From an uncultured Ellagibacter sp. (lineage in GTDB: Bacteria > Actinomycetota > Coriobacteriia > Coriobacteriales > Eggerthellaceae): a stretch of 21,972 nucleotides of DNA. Location of the stretch: assembly GCA_934654815.1 (NCBI GenBank), contig CAKUGU010000039.1, forward strand, positions 1 to 21,972, read 5' to 3'. The translations under genes and the position numbers were made by a program. The notes under the pieces were generated by a model. The model saw nothing but the letters and a program-made list of their open reading frames with translations. It was not told where the DNA came from and made no database searches. Shown in pieces: positions 1 to 7,444 of this stretch. Numbering within the stretch: position 1 is the stretch's first letter; every line of letters starts with the position of its first letter.

Positions 1-189
1 ATGAAGGAGCTCGCGCGTGGCGGCATGACGATGATCGTGGTCACGCACGAGATGGGCTTCGCCCGCGACGTGGCCGATCGCGTCATCTTCATGGACGGCG
101 GTGTCATCGTCGAGCAGGGCACGCCCGACGAGGTGTTCGACCATCCGAAGAGCGATCGAACGAAGGACTTCCTGGGACATATTCGCTAG
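1..189 (+). CDS. Amino-acid ABC transporter ATP-binding protein, C-terminal fragment (5' end outside window)
   Basis: This is the last 62 residues of an ABC ATPase of the polar amino-acid (GlnQ/HisP-like) type, which powers uptake through a membrane permease. The stretch [21 protein letters not shown] contains the H-loop histidine (VVTHE) that contacts the ATP gamma-phosphate. It is followed by the D-G-G-x-I-V-E-Q-G-T-P segment and a short F-L-G-H-I-R tail typical of this subfamily. The frame is open at base 1, so the Walker motifs and true start lie upstream; the methionine at base 1 is internal. A 13-bp hairpin follows the TAG stop, so this is probably the last gene of its operon. The exact amino acid carried cannot be told from the fragment. 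Confidence 0.9.
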   Translation: MKELARGGMTMIVVTHEMGFARDVADRVIFMDGGVIVEQGTPDEVFDHPKSDRTKDFLGHIR

Positions 190-195
190 CAGCAT

Positions 196-223
196 GAACG
201 GGGAAATGAGCATTTCCCCGTTC
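196..223 (+). terminator. Hairpin after the ABC transporter operon
   Basis: A perfect 13-bp inverted repeat (196-208 with 211-223, core CGGGGAAATG/CATTTCCCCG) starts seven bases after the stop of the ABC ATPase. Only a short T-poor tail follows, so it may be a weak intrinsic terminator or an mRNA 3'-end stabiliser. Confidence 0.55.
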
Positions 224-318
224 TGCCTATTGAAGGCGTACGGGTGCAGGGCGAATAGTAAACATGGATACTGCCGCAGTCGATTCGACGTCGCCGTCGA
301 AGAAAGGGGCTTCAAGAC

Positions 319-1605
319 ATGTTTATCGATTTCCCGGAGTCGGACGTGAAGGTGCAGGGACTCGACGAGGTTTCGATTCCCTCGATGTACACCGTTCGCC
401 AAGTGTTCGACGCGTCGAAGGTCGACGACGTCGTAGGGGAGCTTCAGGCCCAGCTCGACGCCTTGCCGAACCATGATTCCTATGCCGGCAAGCGAATCGC
501 CCTCACGGTGGGCAGCCGCGGCATTCCCCATCTGGTCGACATGGTCCGCTGCATCTGCGACACCCTGAAGGCATGGGGCGCGTCGCCCTTCATCGTGCCC
601 TCGATGGGTAGCCACGGTGGCGCCACGGCGGAAGGCCAGCTCGAGATGCTCGCGGGCTACGGCATCACGCCCGAAAGCATCGGCGTGCCCATCCCTTCCT
701 CGATGGAGGTCGTCCAATACGCCGAGCTCGACGGCATCCCGCTCTACTGCGACGCGAACGCCGCTGCCGCCGACGGCATCGTCATCTTCAACAAGGTTAA
801 GCCCCATACGGAATTCCGCGGCGAGCACGAAAGCGGTCTGGCGAAGATGATCGCCATCGGAATCGCCAAGCACAAGGGCGCGGCGATGTTCCATTCCTTC
901 GGCTTCGACCGCTTCGGCGAGCTGATTCCCCAGGTCGCGGAGAAGTTCGTCGAGCATATGCCCGTCGTTTTCGGCGTCGGCGTGGTGCAGAACGCCTTCG
1001 ACGACATCTGTGCCGTCGAGGCCTGCGAGCCGCAGGATCTGCTCGCATGCGATAAGCGCCTGCTGCGCGTCGCCTTCGACCGCATGGCGAAGTTCCTCTT
1101 CGACCACATCGACCTGCTCATCATCGACGAGGTCGGCAAGAACATCAGCGGCAACGGACACGATCCCAACATCACGGGCCGAAACCTCGCGGGCAACTTC
1201 TCGCAGATGCTCGACCTTAAAAAGCTCATGGTTCGCAGCATCACCGAGGTCTCGCACCATCATGGCGCGGGCCTGGCCTGCGCTGACGTCGTTACCCGCA
1301 AGCTTTTGAGCAGCGTCGATTGGGGCGCGACATGGACGAACGTCATGACGACGGGAGTCACCGCCGGCGCGAAGATCCCCTTCTACACGAATACCGAGGA
1401 AGAAGCGGTACGCGTCGCGCTGCGCACGTGCCCGGGAATCGATTTGGCGAACCCGCGCGTCGCGCGCATCGTCAATACGCTCGAGATGGACAAGATCCAG
1501 GTCTCGAAGGCGATTTACGACGAGATTCGGGAACAGCCCGATATCGAGTACGTGAGCGGCCCCACCCCCATGGAGTTCGATGCGAACGGCGACATCGTCG
1601 GCTAG
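319..1605 (+). CDS. LarA-like protein, lactate racemase N-terminal (DUF2088) domain
   Basis: This 428-residue protein resembles the LarA/DUF2088 superfamily, whose founder is the nickel-pincer-cofactor lactate racemase. Visible features are a Rossmann-like stretch KRIALTVGSRG (about 58-68), the segment PSMGSHGGAT (94-103, His99) where LarA has its Thr-Gly-Thr-His catalytic histidine, and NKVKPHTEFRGEHESGLAKM (158-177). The last would supply a histidine (163) and a lysine (176) like LarA's cofactor-binding His and Lys; another His is at 192. The length matches LarA (about 420). The ATG at 319 is preceded by AAAGGGG at 303-309. No larB, larC or larE is in view, so the cofactor would have to be made elsewhere. 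The substrate is unknown and may not be lactate; a 2-hydroxyacid racemase or epimerase is a fair guess. The family call is by motif resemblance only. Confidence 0.65.
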   Translation: MFIDFPESDVKVQGLDEVSIPSMYTVRQVFDASKVDDVVGELQAQLDALPNHDSYAGKRIALTVGSRGIPHLVDMVRCICDTLKAWGASPFIVPSMGSHGGATAEGQLEMLAGYGITPESIGVPIPSSMEVVQYAELDGIPLYCDANAAAADGIVIFNKVKPHTEFRGEHESGLAKMIAIGIAKHKGAAMFHSFGFDRFGELIPQVAEKFVEHMPVVFGVGVVQNAFDDICAVEACEPQDLLACDKRLLRVAFDRMAKFLFDHIDLLIIDEVGKNISGNGHDPNITGRNLAGNFSQMLDLKKLMVRSITEVSHHHGAGLACADVVTRKLLSSVDWGATWTNVMTTGVTAGAKIPFYTNTEEEAVRVALRTCPGIDLANPRVARIVNTLEMDKIQVSKAIYDEIREQPDIEYVSGPTPMEFDANGDIVG

Positions 1606-1626
1606 GGCACTCGGTTGCGGGAGAAT

Positions 1627-1700
1627 CCGGCTTGCGGAGAGCGAAAGACGTTCGGCTGTGGGGATAGTCTGGTTGCTGAGAGCGGAAGGCGCTTCGGCTG
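1627..1700. repeat. Imperfect 32-bp direct repeat, period 42
   Basis: Bases 1627-1658 and 1669-1700 align with about 27 identities over 33 columns and one gap on each side. The shared core is GAGAGCG-AAG-CG-TTCGGCTG. The function is unknown. Confidence 0.5.
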
Positions 1701-1842
1701 CGAGGCGCGGAAGGGCGTCTCGGATGACGGGGCGTTTCGTTTGTGGGGCGCGGATCGGCGCTCCCGACAAGAATAATCGCCTGCTTTTTCCTGTTTCGAG
1801 GACGCTGGGTATGGCTCGCGCAGCCGTCGACGGGTTTCGGTC

Positions 1843-1944
1843 GGCGCGTCGATGCGCGAGTGGGCTGAAAGCTTGGACGCGTGTGCCTCTGGCGCATCGA
1901 TGTGCGAGAGGGTCGAAATGCCCAGGCGCGTGCACCCCTGGCGC
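1843..1944. repeat. Imperfect tandem repeat of about 53 bp, two copies
   Basis: Bases 1843-1895 and 1891-1944 are imperfect copies. Both begin GGCGC-TCGATG-GCGAG and end CGCGTG-(N)-C-CTGGCGC. The second copy ends just before the TACAAT box upstream of the RarD gene. It may be a decayed duplication. Confidence 0.45.
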
Positions 1945-1947
1945 GTG

Positions 1948-1953
1948 TACAAT
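1948..1953 (+). promoter_or_regulatory. Possible -10 box (TACAAT) for the RarD gene
   Basis: TACAAT matches the sigma-70 -10 consensus at five of six positions and lies about 80 bases before the preferred start. I could not find a good -35 box at normal spacing, so this is tentative. Confidence 0.3.
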
Positions 1954-2021
1954 AGCTTCCGTTTGAATGTAGGCGGCTCTTGAGTTTCCCCGCGGCGCGG
2001 GCGCATGGGGCCTCGCATCGC

Positions 2022-2027
2022 GAAAGG
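2022..2027 (+). promoter_or_regulatory. Ribosome binding site GAAAGG deciding the rarD start
   Basis: GAAAGG ends seven bases before the ATG at 2035. The alternative in-frame ATG at 2005 has no purine-rich site in front of it. This favours the downstream start. Confidence 0.5.
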
Positions 2028-2034
2028 CGCAGGG

Positions 2035-2946
2035 ATGGAAACGGAAGCGGAAACGTGCCGGTCGGAGGCGAAGCGGGGGGCGCTAACTGCGGCGGCGTGC
2101 TACTGCATCTGGGGTTTCTGCCCGCTGTTCTGGTCGCTGCTCGGCAACGTGGACTCCGTTGAGATCATCGGACAGCGAATCGTGTGGTCGCTCGTCCTCA
2201 CCGTTGTCGTCTGCAAGTTCATCTTGAAGGTCGACTTCGCCGCCCTTCTGCACAACGCCCGCGCACGGCGCTTCCTTATCCCGTCGGGCTTGCTCATCAT
2301 GGTGAACTGGAGCCTTTACATCGTTGCGATGGTGACGAACCGCGTGGTGGAGGCGTCGCTTGGGTACTACATCAATCCGCTCGTGACGATCGTTCTGGGG
2401 CTCGTGGTGTTCCGCGAGCGCTTGACCCCGTTGCAGGTTGCGGCGACGGTGCTGTCGGCGGCGGGCGTCATCTACTTTGCCGTCGACTACGGCAGCTTCC
2501 CGTGGATGGCCCTGGCGCTCGCCCTCACGTTCGGGGTGTACGGCGCCGTGAAGAAGCGCGGAGGGTACCCGGCGGTGCCCTCCATCGCGGTCGAAGGCGT
2601 CGTGGCGCTGCCTTTCGCCATCGTGGCGCTAGTCGCGATGGCCGTGGTGGGGCGCAGCGCGTTCTTCTCGCCCGACATGTCGCTTGCGGCCTGGCAGACG
2701 CGCGCCCTTTTGGTCCTTACCGGCCCGATCACGGCGGTGCCACTCATCCTCTTCGCGACGGCGGCGAACAAGACGCCGCTCTCGCTTATCGGTTTCATCC
2801 AGTACATCAGCCCGACCATCAGCCTCCTCTCAGGCGTGTTCGTACTCGGGGAGCCGTTCACGAGCGCCCATATGATGTGCTTCGCCTGTATCTGGGCGGG
2901 AGCGGCGCTCGTCGTCGTAGACGCGATACGGAGCCGCGCGCGTTAA
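2035..2946 (+). CDS. rarD: RarD-type EamA/DMT-family transporter
   Basis: The product is 303 residues from the ATG at 2035, or 313 from the ATG at 2005. It is an integral membrane protein of the drug/metabolite transporter superfamily with about ten hydrophobic helices in two repeated EamA halves. The RarD subfamily is indicated by the first helix (CYCIWGFCPLFWSLL), the segment NWSLYIVAMVTNRVVEASLGYYINPL, and the closing half (PLSLIGFIQYISPTISLL, then FVLGEPF). RarD homologues are annotated as chloramphenicol-sensitivity permeases, but their physiological substrate is not settled. The gene stands alone between a repeat-rich spacer and a terminator shared with the converging Nramp-like gene. 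Confidence 0.88.
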   Translation: METEAETCRSEAKRGALTAAACYCIWGFCPLFWSLLGNVDSVEIIGQRIVWSLVLTVVVCKFILKVDFAALLHNARARRFLIPSGLLIMVNWSLYIVAMVTNRVVEASLGYYINPLVTIVLGLVVFRERLTPLQVAATVLSAAGVIYFAVDYGSFPWMALALALTFGVYGAVKKRGGYPAVPSIAVEGVVALPFAIVALVAMAVVGRSAFFSPDMSLAAWQTRALLVLTGPITAVPLILFATAANKTPLSLIGFIQYISPTISLLSGVFVLGEPFTSAHMMCFACIWAGAALVVVDAIRSRAR

Positions 2947-2966
2947 CGGCAAAAACGTGCAGGCAT

Positions 2967-2998
2967 AAGAAAAGCCCCTCGTTTGAGGGGCTTTTCTT
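2967..2998. terminator. Bidirectional Rho-independent terminator
   Basis: A 14-bp perfect stem (AAGAAAAGCCCCTC at 2967-2980 with its complement at 2985-2998) encloses a four-base loop, GTTT. The arms carry A-rich and T-rich ends, so it works in both directions between the converging RarD and Nramp-like genes. Confidence 0.92.
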
Positions 2999-3025
2999 TG
3001 CGATTCGCTTGGTGCCTGCCGGCGC

Positions 3026-4285
3026 TTACGAAAGGCCGAGCAGGGTGGAAAGCGAGTTCAGGAAGCTCGACATGTTGCGGTAGCACATGAACAGCGTGAT
3101 CACGATGAACACGACGCCGCAGATGTTCGCGAAGGCGTGGTTGCGCCATTTGCCGAGGTCCTTGCCGTTCGCGACGTACATGACGAAGAACGCCATGATC
3201 GGCAGCAGGATGGCGTTCGCGGCCTGCGCGACCAGGATGAGCTCAGTGGGGCTCTTGCCTAGGGTGACGGCCATGATGCAACCGAGGACGAGCACGATCA
3301 TCCAGATGACCTTGAACTTGATGTCCTTCAGGGTCTTGCCCCAGCCGAGCACGCCGTTCACTGCGTACGCTGCGGAAAGCGGGGCGGTGATGGCGGAAGA
3401 GAAGCCGGCGGCGAGCAGGCCGATGCCGATCATGACCGTCGCCCACGAGCCGAGCAGCGGCTGAAGCGCTACGGCCATGTCCTTGCCGTTCGCGACGGTG
3501 ACGCCGGTCGCCGCGTGGATGTTGGCGGCGGCGCAGACGAGGATCGCCATGGAGATGATGCCGCCGAGGCCGATGGAAAGCACCGTGTCGAAGCGCGCGT
3601 CGGAAATCTGCTCGGGGTCCTTGAAGCGCTCGGCGGCGCCGGACGCATGGAGGAACAGGTTGTACGGCACGATCGTGGTGCCGATGAGGCCCACTGCGGT
3701 GAGGATGCCCTTCGAGGCGTCCTGGCCCTCGGGCAGCGCGGGAGTGAAGAGCCCTGCCGCGACCGCGCCCCAGTCGACGGGCGAGAACAGCGCGGTGATG
3801 AAGAACACGAGGCCCATGAAGATGACGATCGCGGTCAGGATCTTTTCGACGAGCTTGTAAGAGCCGATCCACATGCAGATGAACGCCAGGATGCCGATAA
3901 CGATGACGACGGGGATCATCGGGATGTCGGCGATCGCCTGGATGCCCAGGATGCCGCCCGTGATGTTGCCGGTTTCGTAAGCGGTGTTGCCGATGAAGAT
4001 GGCGATGATAACAATCACGATTGCAATCCATTTGAGCACTGGATGCGAAATGCGATCGCGGATGTTCTCACCAAGGCCTTCCTGAGTAGCGATGCCGATG
4101 CGCGACGCCATCTCTTGGAAGATGATGGTCGCGACCGTTGCGAACAGCAGGCACCACAGCATCGTGTAGCCATAGCTTGCGCCCGACACCGTGCACGTGG
4201 TGACCGTGCCCGGGCCGACGAAGCCCGCTGCCACAAGCGCGCCAGGGCCGATGCTCTTGAACTTTTGAACGATCGAGCTTGCCAT
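3026..4285 (-). CDS. Nramp-family (SLC11-like) transporter lacking canonical metal ligands
   Basis: This 419-residue membrane protein has about eleven helices and the Nramp fold. Two signature positions differ from metal-transporting Nramps. The helix-1 motif Asp-Pro-Gly-Asn is GPGT (residues 24-27), and the helix-6 Met-Pro-His motif is VPYN (206-209). The usual Asp, Asn, Met and His are thus all missing while the Pro and Gly backbone breaks remain. Within the superfamily, substituted sites are known in the magnesium-transporting NRMT branch. The gene lies 175 bases downstream of pxpA on the same strand, as B. subtilis ycsG (Nramp family) sits by ycsF (pxpA). It could carry Mg2+, another cation, or possibly an organic substrate linked to 5-oxoproline. 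The start is backed by AGGAAAGGAG at 4291-4300. The family is certain; the substrate is not. Confidence 0.88.
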   Translation of the reverse strand: MASSIVQKFKSIGPGALVAAGFVGPGTVTTCTVSGASYGYTMLWCLLFATVATIIFQEMASRIGIATQEGLGENIRDRISHPVLKWIAIVIVIIAIFIGNTAYETGNITGGILGIQAIADIPMIPVVIVIGILAFICMWIGSYKLVEKILTAIVIFMGLVFFITALFSPVDWGAVAAGLFTPALPEGQDASKGILTAVGLIGTTIVPYNLFLHASGAAERFKDPEQISDARFDTVLSIGLGGIISMAILVCAAANIHAATGVTVANGKDMAVALQPLLGSWATVMIGIGLLAAGFSSAITAPLSAAYAVNGVLGWGKTLKDIKFKVIWMIVLVLGCIMAVTLGKSPTELILVAQAANAILLPIMAFFVMYVANGKDLGKWRNHAFANICGVVFIVITLFMCYRNMSSFLNSLSTLLGLS

Positions 4286-4460
4286 ATCCGCTCCTTTCCT
4301 GGAGATCCGAGCCGCCTTTTCAAGCGGTTGTGAAGAAAACGTGTTCCACTTTAGCAGAATGTAGTGACCAGCTTTATGACAGCTTGGTTAACAATGCGCT
4401 ATGGGTTCGTTTTTTCGGCGGCGAGGAGCGGATACGGCAGATGCGCAGGTTAGAGGCGGG

Positions 4461-5222
4461 TTATTCGCTTGCGGGTCGAAGCTCGATGCCTGCCCGCGTG
4501 AGCGCTTCCCTGATGTCGCGGGCGAACTCGAGCGCGTGGGCGTTGTCGCCGTGCACGCAGATGGTGTCGGCTGCGACCTCGATGGTCTTGTCGGTCACGC
4601 TCTCGATGGTCCCCTCGCGCACGACGCGCACGACGCGTTCGACTGCGAACTTCTCGTCGGCGATGGTGGCGTTTTCCTGCGAGCGCGGCACGAGCGTGCC
4701 CTCGTCGGTGTAGTTGCGGTCGGCGAAGAACTCCTGCGCCACGCGAAGGCCCGTCGCCTTGCCGGCACGCGCGAGCTCGCCGCCTGCGAGCGCGACCAAC
4801 GTGAGGCTCGGGTCGAAATCGGCCACTGCCTGCGCGACGGCGGCGGCGAAGGGTGCGTCGACGGCTGCGCGGTTGTACAGCTGGCCGTGGGGCTTCACGT
4901 GCGCGAGGCGCACGCCCTCGGCGCGGCAGAACCCGGCAAGGGCACCCACCTGGTACAGCACGTACGCGTACGCCTCATCAGGGGAAAGCGCGAGGTCGCG
5001 GCGGCCGAAGCCCTGCAGGTCGGGGTAGCCCGGGTGCGCGCCGATGGCCACGCCCGCTTCCGCTGCGAACTTCACCGTGCGGCGCATGACGACGGGGTCG
5101 CCCGCGTGCATGCCGCATGCCACGTTCACGCTTGTGACCAGGGGAATCACCTGATCATCAAGGCCGAGCTCGTACCGTCCGAAGCTTTCTCCCAAATCGC
5201 TGTTCAAATCGACGCGTGCCAT
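4461..5222 (-). CDS. pxpA: 5-oxoprolinase subunit A (LamB/YcsF family)
   Basis: This 253-residue protein is PxpA, which with PxpB and PxpC opens 5-oxoproline to glutamate at the cost of ATP in the cytoplasm. All family signatures are visible: DLNSDLGESFGRYELG at the N-terminus, VNVACGMHAGDP (about 32-43), GAHPGYPDLQGFGRR (about 61-75), HVKPHGQLYN (about 108-117) and EFFADRNYTDEGTLVPRSQ. The length is normal (about 250). An AAGGAGAGG site (5230-5238) precedes the ATG. Here pxpA is separated from pxpB and pxpC by four other genes on the same strand. A hairpin lies directly upstream of its ribosome site. Confidence 0.95.
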   Translation of the reverse strand: MARVDLNSDLGESFGRYELGLDDQVIPLVTSVNVACGMHAGDPVVMRRTVKFAAEAGVAIGAHPGYPDLQGFGRRDLALSPDEAYAYVLYQVGALAGFCRAEGVRLAHVKPHGQLYNRAAVDAPFAAAVAQAVADFDPSLTLVALAGGELARAGKATGLRVAQEFFADRNYTDEGTLVPRSQENATIADEKFAVERVVRVVREGTIESVTDKTIEVAADTICVHGDNAHALEFARDIREALTRAGIELRPASE

Positions 5223-5242
5223 GTTCCATCCTCTCCTTGTGA

Positions 5243-5278
5243 ATAAGGCCCCGCGGGCTTGCGCTCTCGGGGCCTTAT
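5243..5278 (-). terminator. Hairpin between the S8 protease gene and pxpA
   Basis: An 11-bp perfect stem (ATAAGGCCCCG at 5243-5253 with 5268-5278) has a 14-base loop and sits between the protease stop and the pxpA ribosome site. On the minus strand only a short TTATT follows. It could be a partial terminator lowering read-through, or a leader hairpin for pxpA. Confidence 0.6.
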
Positions 5279-5308
5279 GCTCGTTATCGGCTTATTGTAC
5301 TTGTTCGC

Positions 5309-7432
5309 CTACATGATGTTGCCGGCAAGCGCGTTCGCCATGATTTGCGCAACCTGGCAGCGCTCGACGGTTCCCTGGGGCGCCAAATCACGCGTGCCGT
5401 CGTGATTGTCGATGCCGTTGATGACGCCCGCGTCGACGGCCCAGACGGCGTAGGGGCGAGCCCAGTTGCTCGTCTGGTCGGTCCCCTGGAGCGCGTCGTA
5501 CTTCGCGCTGCTCGCGGCGCTCACGTCGGCGCCTGCGGCTATGGCCATGACCTTCGCCATCTGCTCGCGGGTGAGCGCGTCGTCGGTGCCGAAGAGGTTC
5601 GACCCGTCGTCGTAGCCGGTCATGATCCCGTGCGCGACGCACCAGTTCACGGCGGCGGCGTACCATTGGCCCTGGTCGACATCGGGCTTGTCGCAGGGCA
5701 CGGACACCTCTTCGTTTCCTAAATAGTTGTAGAGCACGACGGCGATCTGCGCGCGCGTGGTTGCCTCGGCGGGGCGGAACTCGTTCGTGCCGCCGATGCC
5801 GTGCATGATGTCGCGCGCGACGACGAACCGCACGGCGTCGTAGAACCAGTCGCCCGCGGAAACGTCGGTGAAGCGCATGAGATGCTCGCGCTCGTTCAGC
5901 AGGTACTCAACCGCGGCGCCAGCGTCGATCGCGCCGTGCGATCCGCTCACCACGCCTGAGGCATCGGGGCGTGTATGGTCGTTTTCGGCGTCGTCGATGG
6001 GCTTCGCGGTTGCGTAAATCGCCTCGCACGCCTCGTCGACCGACACGCTCGGGGCGGCGGAGAACAGAAGTGCGAAGACGCCTGCGGTAAGCGGCGCAGC
6101 CTCGGACGTTCCGCTCGCGCGGGAATACTTCGTGGTGGCCGCGTAGCTTGTTGAGCAGATGGACTGACCGGGGGCGCTGATGTCCTTGCTCGGGTTGTAA
6201 TCGGACCAGACGATGTTCTTGCCTTCCGTGGTGAGGGCGGTCACGGCGACGCACTCGTCGAAGTCGGCGGGATACATATGCTTGGTGTTCGGCTTGCCGG
6301 TTGTCTGGTTGCCGTTGCCGCCCGCGCACACGGTGACGATGCCGTAATCGTTGCGCGCGGTCTTGATGGCGGAATGGAGTGCGTCGTCGTTGAGGGAATC
6401 CCCGTAGGCGCCGAGGCTCATGTTGATGACGCGCAGGTTCGCGATGGACCCGGTTTTCACCTGGTCAAGCAGGTACGTGTAGCCGGCGATCACCGAAGCG
6501 GTCGTCGCTTTCTGGCTTGCGGTGTCGCCCCAAACCTTCACGGGCACGATCTTGGCGTTGTACGACCCGCCGGCGATGCCGCGCGAGTTGTTCGCCTCGC
6601 CGGCGATGATACCGGCCACCGACGTGCCGTGTCCCACGGTGTCGCCGGAGCCGCCGTTCGCGTAGAGCGGTTCGTTGTTGTAGGCGTCCCAGGCGACGCC
6701 GTGCAGGATGACGTTCTCCAAATCCTCATGGTCGCCGCGTGCGCCCGTGTCGAGCGTCGCCACGGTGACGGCGCCATTCGACTTCGCGAGATCCCACGCG
6801 TTCATGATGCCGGCGTTGTAGAGCCAGTACTGGTTGTACGAGGCGCTGGCGTTCGACACCTGCGCGTAGGGGTCGTTCGGCATGCTCGTGGCCGAAAGGG
6901 TGGAGATGCCCGCGTCTTCGCCCACAAGCCCGTTTTCGCCCGCAACTTCGTCGTCAGTCGCGCTCGGCACGTCGTCTACCAGGTCGTACACGTAGTTCGG
7001 CTGTGCCTTTTCCACGCCCGGAACCGCTTGCGCCGCGGCCACGGCGTCGGAAACGCTCGCGCCGTCGGCGATGCTCGCGGTGACGACGGTGCTGCCATCT
7101 GTGTCTTCCATCTGCCCGGCAACGGAAAGCCCCGCGCCTGCGAGTCCCGCGGCGAGCGCGTCGTCGCCGTCTTCGGAAAGAAGGCTCACCGCGTTGTCGT
7201 CAAGGGTGAGGAGCACGCCCTCGGCGTCGACGCCGTCGATGACTCCGTCGAAGAGCGCGGGGTCGTTCTGCGTCTGCGCGCCGTCCGTGCTGGCGGTAAC
7301 CGCAAGCGCCTCCGCGGCCGACGCGTCGCCTTCCGCCCCAGCCGCGAAGGCGATGGCGGGTGCGGGGAAGGTGATGCCCGCCGCGAGCAGGCAGGCGAGC
7401 AACGTGCGTGAGAATCTGCTGGTCATACGCAT
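5309..7432 (-). CDS. Secreted S8 (subtilisin-like) serine protease with three SLH domains
   Basis: This 707-residue exported protease has a signal peptide (residues 1 to about 31: basic start, hydrophobic core, A-F-A-A-G cleavage region). A propeptide-like region (about 60-150) ends in VPGVEKAQPNYVYDL, like I9 inhibitors. The catalytic domain spans about 185-515, with Asp228 in ATLDTGARGDHEDL, His268 in GHGTSVAGIIAG, oxyanion Asn373 in GGNGNQ and Ser443 in GTSEAAPLTAG. Three SLH-type repeats follow at about 520-572, 582-634 and 645-703 and should anchor it to the cell wall. The gene starts 12 bases after the stop of the DUF1445 gene with no good ribosome site, so it is probably translated by coupling. 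A surface protease inside a 5-oxoprolinase block is odd; it may supply peptides. The start may instead be the Met at 7426. Confidence 0.93.
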   Translation of the reverse strand: MRMTSRFSRTLLACLLAAGITFPAPAIAFAAGAEGDASAAEALAVTASTDGAQTQNDPALFDGVIDGVDAEGVLLTLDDNAVSLLSEDGDDALAAGLAGAGLSVAGQMEDTDGSTVVTASIADGASVSDAVAAAQAVPGVEKAQPNYVYDLVDDVPSATDDEVAGENGLVGEDAGISTLSATSMPNDPYAQVSNASASYNQYWLYNAGIMNAWDLAKSNGAVTVATLDTGARGDHEDLENVILHGVAWDAYNNEPLYANGGSGDTVGHGTSVAGIIAGEANNSRGIAGGSYNAKIVPVKVWGDTASQKATTASVIAGYTYLLDQVKTGSIANLRVINMSLGAYGDSLNDDALHSAIKTARNDYGIVTVCAGGNGNQTTGKPNTKHMYPADFDECVAVTALTTEGKNIVWSDYNPSKDISAPGQSICSTSYAATTKYSRASGTSEAAPLTAGVFALLFSAAPSVSVDEACEAIYATAKPIDDAENDHTRPDASGVVSGSHGAIDAGAAVEYLLNEREHLMRFTDVSAGDWFYDAVRFVVARDIMHGIGGTNEFRPAEATTRAQIAVVLYNYLGNEEVSVPCDKPDVDQGQWYAAAVNWCVAHGIMTGYDDGSNLFGTDDALTREQMAKVMAIAAGADVSAASSAKYDALQGTDQTSNWARPYAVWAVDAGVINGIDNHDGTRDLAPQGTVERCQVAQIMANALAGNIM

Positions 7433-7444
7433 GGAAAGCGGAAC

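Larger units (their letters stand above)
1606..2034. other. Gene-free 429-bp spacer with imperfect tandem repeats
   Basis: I see no convincing gene here. Short open frames exist on both strands, but none has a ribosome site or a recognisable product. The stretch holds two pairs of imperfect direct repeats (annotated separately) and a TACAAT box at 1948-1953 that may serve the RarD gene. No terminator for the preceding LarA-like gene is visible. Confidence 0.6.

Noticed and set aside
2005..2034. Upstream ATG at 2005 as the RarD start
   Set aside because: It has no purine-rich site in front of it, and the added residues are not typical of the family; the ATG at 2035 has GAAAGG at good spacing.
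6278..7411. Long open frame on the plus strand opposite the S8 protease gene (377 codons)
   Set aside because: It is antisense to a protease with signal peptide, triad and SLH repeats. Its product is rich in Arg, Val, His and Gly with no family features, as expected from high-GC third positions.
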